Shown here one piece after another: positions 18,108-27,348 of a DNA stretch of 64,000 bases. Both the position numbers and the translations under genes were made by a program. Numbering within the stretch: position 1 is the stretch's first letter; each line of letters starts with the position of its first letter. Below the pieces are notes generated by a model that saw nothing but the letters and a program-made list of their open reading frames with translations, did not search any database and was not told the origin of the DNA. Origin of the DNA: DASVUS01 sp036388675 (lineage in GTDB: Bacteria > Armatimonadota > Abditibacteriia > Abditibacteriales > Abditibacteriaceae); contig DASVRI010000045.1 of assembly GCA_036388675.1 (NCBI GenBank), forward strand, positions 124,001-188,000, read 5' to 3'.

Positions 18108-19007
18108 TTAGCCCTTCTTACGGCCTCGGATTTTGCCGGGCCGCTTCCACACAATATGCGTATAACGCTCTGCCGGGCTTGTCATCAATCGGCCCGGCGC
18201 ATCGGCTCGGCGCTCCAAATCCACAACGCCACGATAGCGCAAGCGTAACAAAGCCAGCGCTATTGATGATGGTAAATACTCTTCTTCACGAGTCTTCAAA
18301 TGATGCTTGATTTCTCCGTAGAAAGCGCCGCCCTCGAATACAGGACACTTTTGCGCCAGACTTTCCAGAAACCCAGGCAAACTCATCTCCGCTGCCTCGC
18401 CAAATAGCGTAGGCAATGAAGTAAAGATGTAACTGGTCGGGTCGGGCAACAATCGCTCAGACTTATCAGCCATCGTGCTGCACTGCCAGGCGAAACCCAA
18501 ATACACTGCCCAGTAACCAAAGTTGTCGAGTTGCTCTTTGTTCGTCAATCCAAACCAAGTGCTTCCAACTTGAATATCTAATTCTCTACTCAAGGCGTCC
18601 CGCTTGTCACGCATCTCACGGCCACCGCTCAATGTGGTGCTGTCTTGTGCCAAGAACCACGCCAGTAACCGGCACAAGTCATGATTACGGTCGTTATCCG
18701 GCGTGAGCAACAAGCTCCCGAGCAGTTCGCGCATTGTCTCCGCTGAAACTTGGGTGCGCTTCAATGTTTCGGATGCAGCAGGCGATAGCGCCAACTTGTC
18801 GCCGCTCTCGCCCGTTATTTCCAGGAGGCTCATGCTAAGACATTCGCCAATAACTTCCTTAATCATGTTGCCCTTGCCGCCCAAGCGCGGCGGTGACAAC
18901 ATGGCTTCGACTTTGGCGCGCTCTTCGCCGTTGGCTCGAATCGCTAAGTAACGCCCGACGCCAGTCACGCGCGAGGGAACGGCTTCCACAGTTCGTAAAA
19001 CACTCAT
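18108..19007 (-). CDS. dpdG: DpdG, helical restriction-arm protein
   Basis: A 299-residue protein without recognisable catalytic motifs, assigned as DpdG because it sits between dpdF and dpdH and has a fitting size. The first 80 residues (RYLAIRANGEERAKVEAML, then MIKEVIGECLSMSLLEITG) look like a winged-helix or DprA-type DNA-binding fold. The middle part is aromatic-rich (FGYWAVYLGFAWQC). The C-terminal tail KRPGKIRGRKKG is strongly basic. It may recruit the helicases to DNA; this is inference. It lies 13 nt after dpdF and 14 nt before dpdH. Confidence 0.68.
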   Translation of the reverse strand: MSVLRTVEAVPSRVTGVGRYLAIRANGEERAKVEAMLSPPRLGGKGNMIKEVIGECLSMSLLEITGESGDKLALSPAASETLKRTQVSAETMRELLGSLLLTPDNDRNHDLCRLLAWFLAQDSTTLSGGREMRDKRDALSRELDIQVGSTWFGLTNKEQLDNFGYWAVYLGFAWQCSTMADKSERLLPDPTSYIFTSLPTLFGEAAEMSLPGFLESLAQKCPVFEGGAFYGEIKHHLKTREEEYLPSSIALALLRLRYRGVVDLERRADAPGRLMTSPAERYTHIVWKRPGKIRGRKKG

Positions 19008-19020
19008 AGCAGTTCAACCC

Positions 19021-21645
19021 TTACTGAGCTTCGCGTTGCGCCCACTCCACATAACGCAAGTGCGGAAATACCGCGACATCCATCAAGCGCCTGTCACGAT
19101 GGTCAGGCGGCGCTGCGTTATCGGGCAGCACTAAAATCAGCGGTTCATAACTGCCGTCGTGGATTGAGTGACGCAGCCACGAATCCAAATGTGATAATGG
19201 CTCACCAATCTGATGAAACAGCAGTGTTGGCACACGCGGCAAATCACGCGAGCGGTAAATCTCTGCCGTAAAAATCGGCTTTGCCTGCAAAGCGGCGGCT
19301 TCCTTATCGCGGAACTCATGCAACATCTCTGGTGGCGCAACGATGCTTGCAATGCCCTGCCCTATCATCCAACGAAGCAACTTGCGAGCGTTCTGTTTTT
19401 GCTCGCGGGCAGAGGCATTCGCTGCCGTAAAAATCGCCAGTAAACTTCGTCCCTTCAAATAGGTCGTCAGGCGTGGCCCGACAGGAAGATAAACCGGCCA
19501 GGGCAACCGCGTAGGCGGCGCTGTGTGCGAGAACGGCGCGGCGTTATGCTGTCGGCACCAGCCGCAACCGCCGCAACTTGGCGCAACGGGCGCTTGCAAG
19601 GCTTTACCAAGATTCTCGATTTGATAAGCGCGCGCCAAGACTCGCGACGCGCAAGTTTTCTGCGCCAAGAGTTCGCGCATCAGCGCCCATTGCCGTCGCT
19701 GCGCTTTTTCCGTGCGTTCGCGCGCCGGTTCGACGACTTCTCCCCAACGCTTTTCGCTGAGATGGTCGTGGTCAAGAATGTGAACCACGCGGGTCGGCGT
19801 GCATTGGTCGCGATTTGTTTCACCCACTTGCGGTGATGAATTCTCCACAACAGGCGGCACTTCATCATCTAACGCCAGCATCCCGGCGCGCGACAGTAAG
19901 GTGAGCGTGCGCGCGTTCCAATCCTCATTGCGCCCGCTCACCATGTCAATGTCTTCGATGCTCAAACCAGGTGAAACGTCCAACCTCACACGAAAACGGT
20001 CGCCGCCCAAAGCAGTCTTGGTTGCGAACATTCTGCTCCACCGCTCCAAACCACGCGACACACTAATGACTGGCTCTAAGTTCATGCTGGCGCCAAGCGA
20101 TAAATCGTCTTTATCATTGCCCTTGTAGGCGTTGTCCGCCTGCGTATAAACCACCAGAGAAATCGAAGCGTTGCCGTCACGCCCACCACGACCTATCTCT
20201 TGATAAAGGCGGTCAACGGTTTCAGGCACACAGGAATGAACGACCGCGCGCACATCGCTTTGGTCGATCCCCAAACCGAATGCCGAAGTCGCCACCACCA
20301 CATCGACTTTCGCCTGTGCCCAGTCCGTGACTATACGCTCGCGCTTATCGGCGGGAGTGTCACCTGTCATGCACGCCAATCGCTTGAATCCAGCGGCCTT
20401 CAAGCGCACTTCCCAATTCGTAGCCGATTCGACTTTTGTGGTGTAGAGAATGAGCGGGCGCGGCAGATGATGAAGAGCTTCCAGCACGCGCGATTCCTGA
20501 AGCGCATGAGCGTCTCGGAGCCACTTGGCGCGGCACGGCACCAGCCACAACGATGGCTCAGGCCGCAATTGCACTGCTGATACCATCTTGGGCGGCTCCG
20601 GCGCCCCAAACAATGTTTCCAATGTGGATAGCGAGGATTCTGTGAGCGTGGCAGAAAGCAGGACGGTGCGCGGCGCGGCGACTCCACACGATTGCGCCTC
20701 ACGCAGCAAAGCTCGCCGCAACCCAGCCAGTTCTTGAAAAGCCGAACGAAAGCCGTTGCCCCACTGTTCGACTATATGCGCCTCGTCCACCACCAAAGCC
20801 CGCAAAGCGCCGCGCCGCAGGGCCGCATAAATCGCGGGCCGTAAACTGCCCATCACGCTTTCCGGTGAGGTGAAAACAATACGCTGCGTCCCAGCAGCAA
20901 TGCGACCCCACAGTTCGCGTCTTTTCGCTTCATTCATGCCGCCAAAATACGCTGTCGGTGATGGCACGATGTCTTTGAGAGCGCGTTCCTGGTCAAGGCA
21001 CAGAGCCGTTGTTGGCACGACTACGACAGTCAACCCACCATCATCTTCTCCTAAGAACGGCATCTTTCCCAAAATATGCGCGCAGAGGCTTTTGCCCGAA
21101 CCGGTTGGCAAATTCACAATCAGCGTGGCACCCGGCGACATCGTCAGGACGGCTCGCACTGCTTGCTTTTGTCCGGCACAACGATAGGTGTTATGGCCCA
21201 GGACGGTTAAGAACGGGTCGCCTTCAACAGCTTCTAAGTTGCGGCGCGGCGCTTCGGCGAACGCTGCCACTTCGGGTGAAAGGGATTCGACAGATTCCTC
21301 CTCTCTCCAGGACGGCGACCATCGCCGCGCCGTGAGAGTCAATTTTCCGAAGCTGCTGGATGCTTGCATACCGAACTTTCCCCACTCGGCGACGGGCAGC
21401 CAACGCTCGCTGGCTGGCACGCTGAGCGTTTGAGCATGGCCGCCTTGCCGCTCCGCTTCGTGGCGCAATACATGGCGTAAGAGAACTGCTAAGTCGTAAG
21501 GCGAAGAAGCCGAACTGGAAAGTGCCGAGGTCAGACGCCCATAACACGGCACGGCAAAGGAGGCCGCATCGGGCAAGTGTCCCGCTGCCAACACTTCACG
21601 CAAGCGTTGAAAATCGTCTCGCAGTTCGTTACCTTCCAGCAGCAT
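19021..21645 (-). CDS. dpdF: DpdF, RecQ-like helicase
   Basis: An 874-residue superfamily 2 helicase of RecQ type. Walker A is TGSGKS (181-186), motif II LVVDEAHIVEQWG, motif III LLSATLTE, and the second lobe has ATSAFGLGIDQSDVRAVVH and YQEIGRGGRDG (motif VI). A cysteine cluster CGGCGWCR around residue 695, with a Cys about 30 residues before it, resembles the RecQ zinc-binding subdomain. The 130-residue N-terminal extension is specific to the family. It should unwind DNA during restriction of unmodified DNA; the exact role is not known. It sits 9 nt after dpdE and 13 nt before dpdG. Confidence 0.87.
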   Translation of the reverse strand: MLLEGNELRDDFQRLREVLAAGHLPDAASFAVPCYGRLTSALSSSASSPYDLAVLLRHVLRHEAERQGGHAQTLSVPASERWLPVAEWGKFGMQASSSFGKLTLTARRWSPSWREEESVESLSPEVAAFAEAPRRNLEAVEGDPFLTVLGHNTYRCAGQKQAVRAVLTMSPGATLIVNLPTGSGKSLCAHILGKMPFLGEDDGGLTVVVVPTTALCLDQERALKDIVPSPTAYFGGMNEAKRRELWGRIAAGTQRIVFTSPESVMGSLRPAIYAALRRGALRALVVDEAHIVEQWGNGFRSAFQELAGLRRALLREAQSCGVAAPRTVLLSATLTESSLSTLETLFGAPEPPKMVSAVQLRPEPSLWLVPCRAKWLRDAHALQESRVLEALHHLPRPLILYTTKVESATNWEVRLKAAGFKRLACMTGDTPADKRERIVTDWAQAKVDVVVATSAFGLGIDQSDVRAVVHSCVPETVDRLYQEIGRGGRDGNASISLVVYTQADNAYKGNDKDDLSLGASMNLEPVISVSRGLERWSRMFATKTALGGDRFRVRLDVSPGLSIEDIDMVSGRNEDWNARTLTLLSRAGMLALDDEVPPVVENSSPQVGETNRDQCTPTRVVHILDHDHLSEKRWGEVVEPARERTEKAQRRQWALMRELLAQKTCASRVLARAYQIENLGKALQAPVAPSCGGCGWCRQHNAAPFSHTAPPTRLPWPVYLPVGPRLTTYLKGRSLLAIFTAANASAREQKQNARKLLRWMIGQGIASIVAPPEMLHEFRDKEAAALQAKPIFTAEIYRSRDLPRVPTLLFHQIGEPLSHLDSWLRHSIHDGSYEPLILVLPDNAAPPDHRDRRLMDVAVFPHLRYVEWAQREAQ

Positions 21646-21654
21646 CGCTTCTAC

Positions 21655-24600
21655 CTACTCCCTTCCCGCGAACGGGTTGCGGTTCGACAGAACAGTGAAA
21701 CCGACAGAATCGAGCGTCAGGCGCGGCTTCAGGATGCCGGCGATGACCGCCTCAAATTGCGCCCGCTCACGTTGCAAAGCCGCTTCGACTAAATCTCCGC
21801 CCCGCACAAATTGCGCGCGACATAGCAACGCACGCTGCGCGCCTTCGAGGTGTCGCTCCATATCATGGCGCGCTTTGGTCGCCCCATCACGACTAAGTTG
21901 CAAAAGCCCCGGCGCGTTGCGGATGAGTTTTTCCGATTTATTGCGTGTCGCTCGGCACAGCGACGGCCACCGGTCGGGCGAGAGTACGGCATCCAGTGCC
22001 CACAAACGTTCAGCATCAAGATTATAGTCGCGGCCATGTACTGAGGCTTTTTCGTAAGGCCGCTTGAGAAGAGGCCCTGCCTCGTCTTTATCGGTGACGA
22101 TGTGAGAATCGCTGTCTAAGCGGAGCGGCACGCGGCGCGGTGGAAACCAAGCGTCGGCGCGGCGCAGCAAGGCGCGTTCGGCTTCAGCCAGAGCGCCCGC
22201 CGTTAAGCCCTGCTCTTCCAAAAGCGCGCGCAACGAGCGTGCATCCGTCTCGATGATATAATCGAAGCGGAAGAAGAAACCTTCGTCCGGTGAAGTCCAG
22301 TCGGGAGTCGCGCGCCAAATGGCGTAGGCTTTGCCCCGGTCGTCCCAGCGCAACAAACGATGCAGTAAATCCACCATCGGCGCGCCCAAGCGCAAAAGTT
22401 GCTTGGGTGGCTCGGCACAAGCCAGCGAGCGCGCAAAAGTACTGCGCCCGCCAATCGCTGTCGCGGCGTTCTGCGCTGTGATGAGCTTTTCCGCCCATTC
22501 AAGCGGCACCAAAGTACTTTCGGTCGAACTGTAGCGTACGACACCAGCCTCGGCGTGACGGCGGAAATGCAGCGCCTCCACAACCCAATCTTCAAACGCT
22601 TCGCGGAAAACGAGCGCCTGGGCATCACACTTTTGCAAGGCCGGAAAGAAGTCGGCGTCGTTACGCTCGAAGGCTTCGATCTGGTCGAGAGCCGCTTGTT
22701 CTCGCACGCTTTGCCGTTCGCTTTCGATTTCGGCTTTCAGCGTTTCGAGCAGCGCACGTAAGCCGGGCGCGCCTTCCAGCAGCGCCGCGCGCTTGATAGC
22801 CGGCATTTTGGCATCCACATAGAACTGCAAATCGGCGACGGACTGGTTCCACAAATCAAAGCCATCACGCAAAAGGGCAAACCACGCTTCGTGCAATGAC
22901 GGCTCGCCCTCATTCGAGCCGTCGTAACCCACGAAAACGCGCGAACGAACGGCTTCGGCATGGCCAATGCGGTCGAGCCGCCCGATACGCTGCTCCAAAC
23001 GGTTCGGCTCCCACGGCAAATCGAAATGTACAATCAAATCGGCGAACTGGAAGTTCAAACCCTCTTCGCCGCTGCGGTCGCACACCAGTGTTTGCGCCCC
23101 TTCAGTGGAGCCAAACGCCAACAAATTAACATCGGCACCGGCATCGCCTTGAACGTGGGCGCGCACTATGCCGACACCCGGCCAACCGGCGATCCGCAAA
23201 GCGATTTGCCGTGCAGCTTCGGAATGTGAAGTGAACACCACGACCTTCTGAGGACGGTTTCGCTGGACCTGCCGGAGTACTCCGGCAAGCGTTTCGATAG
23301 CGTCTTCATAGCCGGTGCCCTCGCAAACGTGCAGCAGAGATTGCAGGTAGGCTTCTTCGTCGCGGAAAAGTGGAGCGGCGCGCAGGGTCTGCGCCACTGC
23401 CGCACCCAAGCACTTCTCTTCCGCACGGCACTCCTGTTCGTCTATTTTTGTGGCGTGGAGACGGCACCGCACCGCCGCCGCCAGCAAATCGAGCCAAGTT
23501 GCGGAGAGTTGTGCTAACACGGCACACACCTCGGCCAAAAGCGGCGTTTGGATGTCGCGCCCGGCTTCGTCCATTGTCCATAACGCAGCGGCGGCGGCTT
23601 CGCGCCAATTGGTGAAGGCGCGATATGCCGCTTCCTGACGAGCATCGAAGTCATATTCGGCGACCAGGCGCGGGCCGTCTTCCTGCGCGCGGGGTGCAAG
23701 TACTTCGACGGGCAGTTCCGCACTGGAGCGCGCCGTCCGTAGCATCCGGCGATGAATGCGATAGGTTTCACAAATCCGCAAACGCAAAGCGCCCACTAAT
23801 TCATCCACGCGCTCTTGCGGCCATTCGTCGGCATCGCGACAGGCTTCAAGTTCATCGGCACCAGCAACAATCGTGGCATCGTCGGGAAACAGTTCGCGTA
23901 AGCGTTCGATGGCGTGCCTTGCAGGATAGCGCCGCAGACCGGGATTAAACGAAAGCAGAAACTGTCCGATAGGCTGCCGGTCGGCGACCAAGCGATGAAA
24001 AGCGCCGAGTTCGTCCAGACGATAACTGGCCGGCTCCAACAAGTGCAGCATCGCTAAAAAGTCTTCTTCGTGATTGAGCGCGGGAGTCGCCGACAGCAAC
24101 AAAACACGCGGCGCCCGATGCGCCAGCGACAGGCATCGCTCCCACAAAGCCGGTTGCATACGGCGCGCGGCGGCGATGTGATGCGCTTCGTCCATCACGA
24201 CCAAGCCAAAATCGGCATCATCCGCGTGGTCAACGACCTCCTCAGTCGTGACCAACTGCAAGCGCCGCCCATCCACCTTGAGGCACAATTTCTCTTCGAG
24301 TTCGCGCTGCCACTGCGCTCTCAAGGCCGGCGGCACTACAACTAAGATAGATGTTTTCGGCTCATCCAGGCGTAGTTGGCGAATGATAACGCCGGCTTCG
24401 ATGGTTTTACCCAAGCCCACTTCATCGGCCAATAGGTAGCGTTGCACCGGGTCTTCGAGAACGCGACGCACGATTTGAGCTTGATGCGGTAGAAGCAACA
24501 CGCGCGCAGAAAGCAGCCCCGTTAAGCCGTGAGCCGCCGCGCGTTGGGCAATCAGCGTGGCAAAGAAGGACGCTCGCCGTTCGTAGAAAAAGGGCGTTTC

Positions 24601-25017
24601 CTGGACACGATGAATCAGAGTCTCCATCGGGTCGGCGGGTGAAGCGTAACAGCGGGCGTAAACCCGCTCTTCGGGGACGTAACAGGCACCGCCACCGCCA
24701 ATGTGAACCTCGCACATCACGCCCGTCTGCTCTTCCCCACTGTGAAAGGCGCCCCGAACGCGCCCCATGCGCCAGTTGGTGCCATCGGCATCACTGACGT
24801 AGCATCGCGTTTGCGGAGACACGCCGATGCGCGACACTTCGTCAAGGGGAAATTCCTGGAGAAACGGCTTCTCACAGTGACGCGCGACCGAGACAAACCA
24901 TTCGACGATCGCACTGCCCTTCCCCACACTCACCAGTTTGCCGGTTCCAAGCGCGCTGCTCTTGACCGTCACGAAGCAACCGGGAATCAATGGAAGGGCA
25001 AACTTAGAAGTGAGCAT
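21655..25017 (-). CDS. dpdE: DpdE, SNF2/RapA-like helicase
   Basis: A 1120-residue SNF2-family translocase. Motif I is DEVGLGKT (198-205), motif II DEAH (277-280), motif III LLSATPALN, and the C-terminal lobe has DRSGEEGLNFQFAD and RLEQRIGRLDRIGH (motif VI). The order of motifs and the N-terminal beta-rich region (about 1-165) resemble RapA/HepA. Members of this class move along double-stranded DNA without strand separation, so it may patrol for unmodified DNA in the restriction arm; this is inferred. It is the first dpd gene after the que genes, 79 nt downstream of queE, and dpdF follows after 9 nt. Confidence 0.87.
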   Translation of the reverse strand: MLTSKFALPLIPGCFVTVKSSALGTGKLVSVGKGSAIVEWFVSVARHCEKPFLQEFPLDEVSRIGVSPQTRCYVSDADGTNWRMGRVRGAFHSGEEQTGVMCEVHIGGGGACYVPEERVYARCYASPADPMETLIHRVQETPFFYERRASFFATLIAQRAAAHGLTGLLSARVLLLPHQAQIVRRVLEDPVQRYLLADEVGLGKTIEAGVIIRQLRLDEPKTSILVVVPPALRAQWQRELEEKLCLKVDGRRLQLVTTEEVVDHADDADFGLVVMDEAHHIAAARRMQPALWERCLSLAHRAPRVLLLSATPALNHEEDFLAMLHLLEPASYRLDELGAFHRLVADRQPIGQFLLSFNPGLRRYPARHAIERLRELFPDDATIVAGADELEACRDADEWPQERVDELVGALRLRICETYRIHRRMLRTARSSAELPVEVLAPRAQEDGPRLVAEYDFDARQEAAYRAFTNWREAAAAALWTMDEAGRDIQTPLLAEVCAVLAQLSATWLDLLAAAVRCRLHATKIDEQECRAEEKCLGAAVAQTLRAAPLFRDEEAYLQSLLHVCEGTGYEDAIETLAGVLRQVQRNRPQKVVVFTSHSEAARQIALRIAGWPGVGIVRAHVQGDAGADVNLLAFGSTEGAQTLVCDRSGEEGLNFQFADLIVHFDLPWEPNRLEQRIGRLDRIGHAEAVRSRVFVGYDGSNEGEPSLHEAWFALLRDGFDLWNQSVADLQFYVDAKMPAIKRAALLEGAPGLRALLETLKAEIESERQSVREQAALDQIEAFERNDADFFPALQKCDAQALVFREAFEDWVVEALHFRRHAEAGVVRYSSTESTLVPLEWAEKLITAQNAATAIGGRSTFARSLACAEPPKQLLRLGAPMVDLLHRLLRWDDRGKAYAIWRATPDWTSPDEGFFFRFDYIIETDARSLRALLEEQGLTAGALAEAERALLRRADAWFPPRRVPLRLDSDSHIVTDKDEAGPLLKRPYEKASVHGRDYNLDAERLWALDAVLSPDRWPSLCRATRNKSEKLIRNAPGLLQLSRDGATKARHDMERHLEGAQRALLCRAQFVRGGDLVEAALQRERAQFEAVIAGILKPRLTLDSVGFTVLSNRNPFAGRE

Positions 25018-25096
25018 AAAAAGGCCAATCTCGGAATCAATTTTAAACGCGCCTTGAAATACATAAGGTGAGCCTTTTCACAAAAAACTAAATGGC

Positions 25097-25738
25097 TCAT
25101 GGAATATTCAGGAACTTATGAGTTTGTAGGCTCAATCGCCACTGTGGGTGTTCCAAGCAGTAGCGCATCGCCAGCTGGGTGTTGTGTTCCTGTTCTCGCC
25201 CATCCATAGGCTGCAGATAGAAATTCTCAAACTTTAACTGCTCGAACTGCTCCGGTTCGCCCCCGACCTGCGGATAGACCAATTTCAACTCGTTGCCAGC
25301 ACGCAGCACCAACGCTGCGCCAATTTTGGGGCTGACACAAATCCAGTTCACGCTCGCCGGCGGCAACCGAGTCCCATTAGTCTCAATAGCGACCTCAATG
25401 TCACAACTGTGAAATGCCTGAACCAACGATTCATCAAGTTGCAGAAGCGGTTCGCCGCCCGTGCAAACCACAAAAGCACGACTTGATGCTGGGGCTTGAA
25501 TCGGCCACTTCGCTCTCACGGCCTGCGCCAACTCTGCAGCGGATGAGAACTTGCCTCCGCCTGGGCCATCGGTGCCGACAAAATCTGTATCGCAAAACCG
25601 GCAGGTCGCCTGCGCCCTGTCTTCTTCCCGTCCCGTCCACAAATTGCAGCCCGCAAAGCGACAAAAAATAGCGGGACGTCCAGTGTGGACGCCCTCGCCT
25701 TGAATGGTGTAGTAGATTTCCTTGACGGCGTAACTCAC
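25097..25738 (-). CDS. queE: QueE, 7-carboxy-7-deazaguanine synthase
   Basis: A 213-residue radical SAM enzyme that makes 7-carboxy-7-deazaguanine from 6-carboxytetrahydropterin. The QueE-specific cluster motif is present as C31-x14-C46-x2-C49 (GCNLW... CRFCDTDF), with QGEGVHTGRPAIF before it and VCTGGEPLLQ for SAM binding. The N-terminal YTIQGEG is diagnostic. The start overlaps the queC stop by 4 nt (ATGA). This is the second committed step towards preQ0, the base that DpdA uses. Confidence 0.95.
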   Translation of the reverse strand: MSYAVKEIYYTIQGEGVHTGRPAIFCRFAGCNLWTGREEDRAQATCRFCDTDFVGTDGPGGGKFSSAAELAQAVRAKWPIQAPASSRAFVVCTGGEPLLQLDESLVQAFHSCDIEVAIETNGTRLPPASVNWICVSPKIGAALVLRAGNELKLVYPQVGGEPEQFEQLKFENFYLQPMDGREQEHNTQLAMRYCLEHPQWRLSLQTHKFLNIP

Positions 25739-26451
25739 GACTGTGCCGCCTTAACTTGGTAATGCGCCGGGTCTTCCATCCCGTTTTCCTGAAACCCTTT
25801 GAGCCGGAGCAAACACGCATCACACTGACCGCACGCCTCGCCATCTGGTGACGGCCCATAGCAAGTGCTGGTGAGGCTGTAATCCACGCCCAGTTCCAAC
25901 CCACACTGAATAATCTGTGCTTTAGTAAGTTGAATAAGCGGAGTGTGAATCGTGAGCTTGCCCTGCTCTTCCACACCGGCTTTGGTCGCCAGGTTCGCCA
26001 TCGCCTGAAACGCTTTGATGTATTCGGGCCGGCAGTCAGGATAGCCGCTGTAATCAAGGGCGTTGACTCCGATGAAGATGTCGAACGCACCTAGCACTTC
26101 AGCCCAAGCAAGAGCAAACGAGAGGAAAATGGTGTTGCGCGCTGGGACGTAAGTAACGGGAATGCCCTCGCCCATTTCTTCAAGCGAGCGGCTTTTGGGC
26201 ACGGCAATATCATCGGTCAACGCCGAGCCACCAAAAGCCCTTAGATCGATTTGCGCAACGACGTGCTGCGCGATGCCCGCCTGCAACGCAATGCGCCGCG
26301 CCGCTTCGATCTCGAACTCATGCCGTTGTCCATAGCGAAATGTAAGGGCATGAGTCTCATAACCTTGGCTCTGTGATATGGCTAAGGCTGTGGTCGAATC
26401 AACTCCCCCACTAAGCAGGACAATAGCTCTCTTAACTCCATGTAGATCCAT
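25735..26451 (-). CDS. queC: QueC, 7-cyano-7-deazaguanine (preQ0) synthase
   Basis: An ATP-dependent ligase that converts 7-carboxy-7-deazaguanine and ammonia to preQ0. The PP-loop is IVLLSGGVDST near the N-terminus, and the zinc site near the end is STCYGP...CGQCDACLLR (four Cys). The frame is open to 26481, but the ATG at 26451 gives the usual short lead to the PP-loop and avoids overlap with queD, which ends at 26462; the longer start adds ten residues and cannot be excluded. Its product preQ0 is the direct substrate for DpdA. It overlaps queE by 4 nt. Confidence 0.94.
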   Translation of the reverse strand: MDLHGVKRAIVLLSGGVDSTTALAISQSQGYETHALTFRYGQRHEFEIEAARRIALQAGIAQHVVAQIDLRAFGGSALTDDIAVPKSRSLEEMGEGIPVTYVPARNTIFLSFALAWAEVLGAFDIFIGVNALDYSGYPDCRPEYIKAFQAMANLATKAGVEEQGKLTIHTPLIQLTKAQIIQCGLELGVDYSLTSTCYGPSPDGEACGQCDACLLRLKGFQENGMEDPAHYQVKAAQS

Positions 26452-26461
26452 AGAAATACGT

Positions 26462-26860
26462 TCACAATTGGACTTCGGCAAAAGCTTGAGGCGCCACGTA
26501 TTCCTCGTAAACCCGCACCCGGTTCACATGTGCACCGATTGGCAAGCAAGGCTGTAGTTCATTATTCACCATTGTCGCGATCGCCAAAGCAAGGCGTTCC
26601 GCCGTTGGATAGGGATCTATGGTGTCATTGCCAAACTGGTGATCCATTCGTGCCTCAATGGACTTCAAGAAATCCTTGACTATGCCAAAATCTACAACCA
26701 TACCACTTTGTGGATTGTCCTTGTCCACTTCCTGCACGGGGCCTGTGACATAAACACGTACAACATAAGTGTGGCCATGAAGTTGGCGACACTTGCCATC
26801 GTGATGTGGTAAATGATGCGCCATTGCCATGCGCATCTCTTTGCAGATAGTGACGTTCAC
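26462..26860 (-). CDS. queD: QueD, 6-carboxy-5,6,7,8-tetrahydropterin synthase
   Basis: A 132-residue enzyme of the PTPS/QueD family, which makes 6-carboxytetrahydropterin from dihydroneopterin triphosphate. Zinc-binding histidines are in AHHLPHH and LHGHTY (H28, H30), and the catalytic Cys is C24 in GKCRQLHG. The RMDHQFGND segment and the C-terminal VRVYEE complete the family pattern. It heads the que-dpd gene train on the minus strand, behind a plausible promoter. FolE, which supplies its substrate, is not in the window. Confidence 0.93.
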   Translation of the reverse strand: MNVTICKEMRMAMAHHLPHHDGKCRQLHGHTYVVRVYVTGPVQEVDKDNPQSGMVVDFGIVKDFLKSIEARMDHQFGNDTIDPYPTAERLALAIATMVNNELQPCLPIGAHVNRVRVYEEYVAPQAFAEVQL

Positions 26861-26901
26861 TGGAGAAGTTAGAACCCTTGCACAATCAATTTATCCCTAT
26901 G

Positions 26902-26932
26902 ATTATACAGCTTTTGACACAATTTATGACAA
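26902..26932 (-). promoter_or_regulatory. Possible promoter of the queD-led operon
   Basis: On the minus strand, TTGTCA (26927-26932) and a perfect TATAAT (26902-26907) are separated by 19 nt, 42 nt upstream of queD. The -10 is strong and the spacing is slightly long. No preQ1-type aptamer is evident in the short leader. Confidence 0.5.
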
Positions 26933-26978
26933 CACAACATAATCAAATTGGCTAGTTGGATCGAACAGGGAATGATCG

Positions 26979-27242
26979 TTATCCAGCGCGGCTCATCTCA
27001 ATGGTATCGAGCAACGACTGCTTCTGTAGCTCGATCTCTTTCACGAACTTGCTGTGCGCCGAACGTTGTCGGGGTGTCATCTGCTCCCAATCTCGCGCTA
27101 GGACTTTCTTTGCTTCTCTAAGGCGATTCGAAACATGCTCCAGTTCTTCCAGTGCAAGCTCTCTTGCTTCATCTCCTGAAGGAGACGATGTATCGGCATT
27201 AGGTGCTTCCCCCAGTGACGTTTCCTCGCGTGGTGTATCCAT
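26979..27242 (-). CDS. Small helical protein, paralogue of the gene at 31823
   Basis: An 87-residue hydrophilic protein. The first 30 residues are disordered and acidic (NADTSSPSGDEARE), and the rest forms a charged helix containing EAKKVLARDWEQMTPRQRSA and KQSLLDTIEMSRAG. I do not recognise the family. The gene at 31823-32071 encodes a clearly related protein; the two share DTSSPSGDE, AKKV.ARDW.QMTPR.RSAHSK and the same C-terminus, and the DNA is similar too. Both are on the minus strand and bracket the Tat cassette. Function unknown. Confidence 0.65.
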   Translation of the reverse strand: MDTPREETSLGEAPNADTSSPSGDEARELALEELEHVSNRLREAKKVLARDWEQMTPRQRSAHSKFVKEIELQKQSLLDTIEMSRAG

Positions 27243-27348
27243 TGCTCATATAACTCCAATTTTGTGTCCGTAGGACTATCCACTACCCGACTCCGTCATT
27301 TTTGAAATCATTGTGAGCAGACCAGTAAGGCGATGGCCATATTTCCCT

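Noticed and set aside
26891..26907. CTATGATTATA near the queD promoter as another XRE operator
   Set aside because: It differs at two positions from the core repeat, stands alone, and is in the opposite orientation to the arrays at 5.2 and 5.5 kb.
26861..26978. A preQ1 riboswitch upstream of queD
   Set aside because: The leader is short and AT-rich and I see no C-rich loop with the expected pseudoknot partner.
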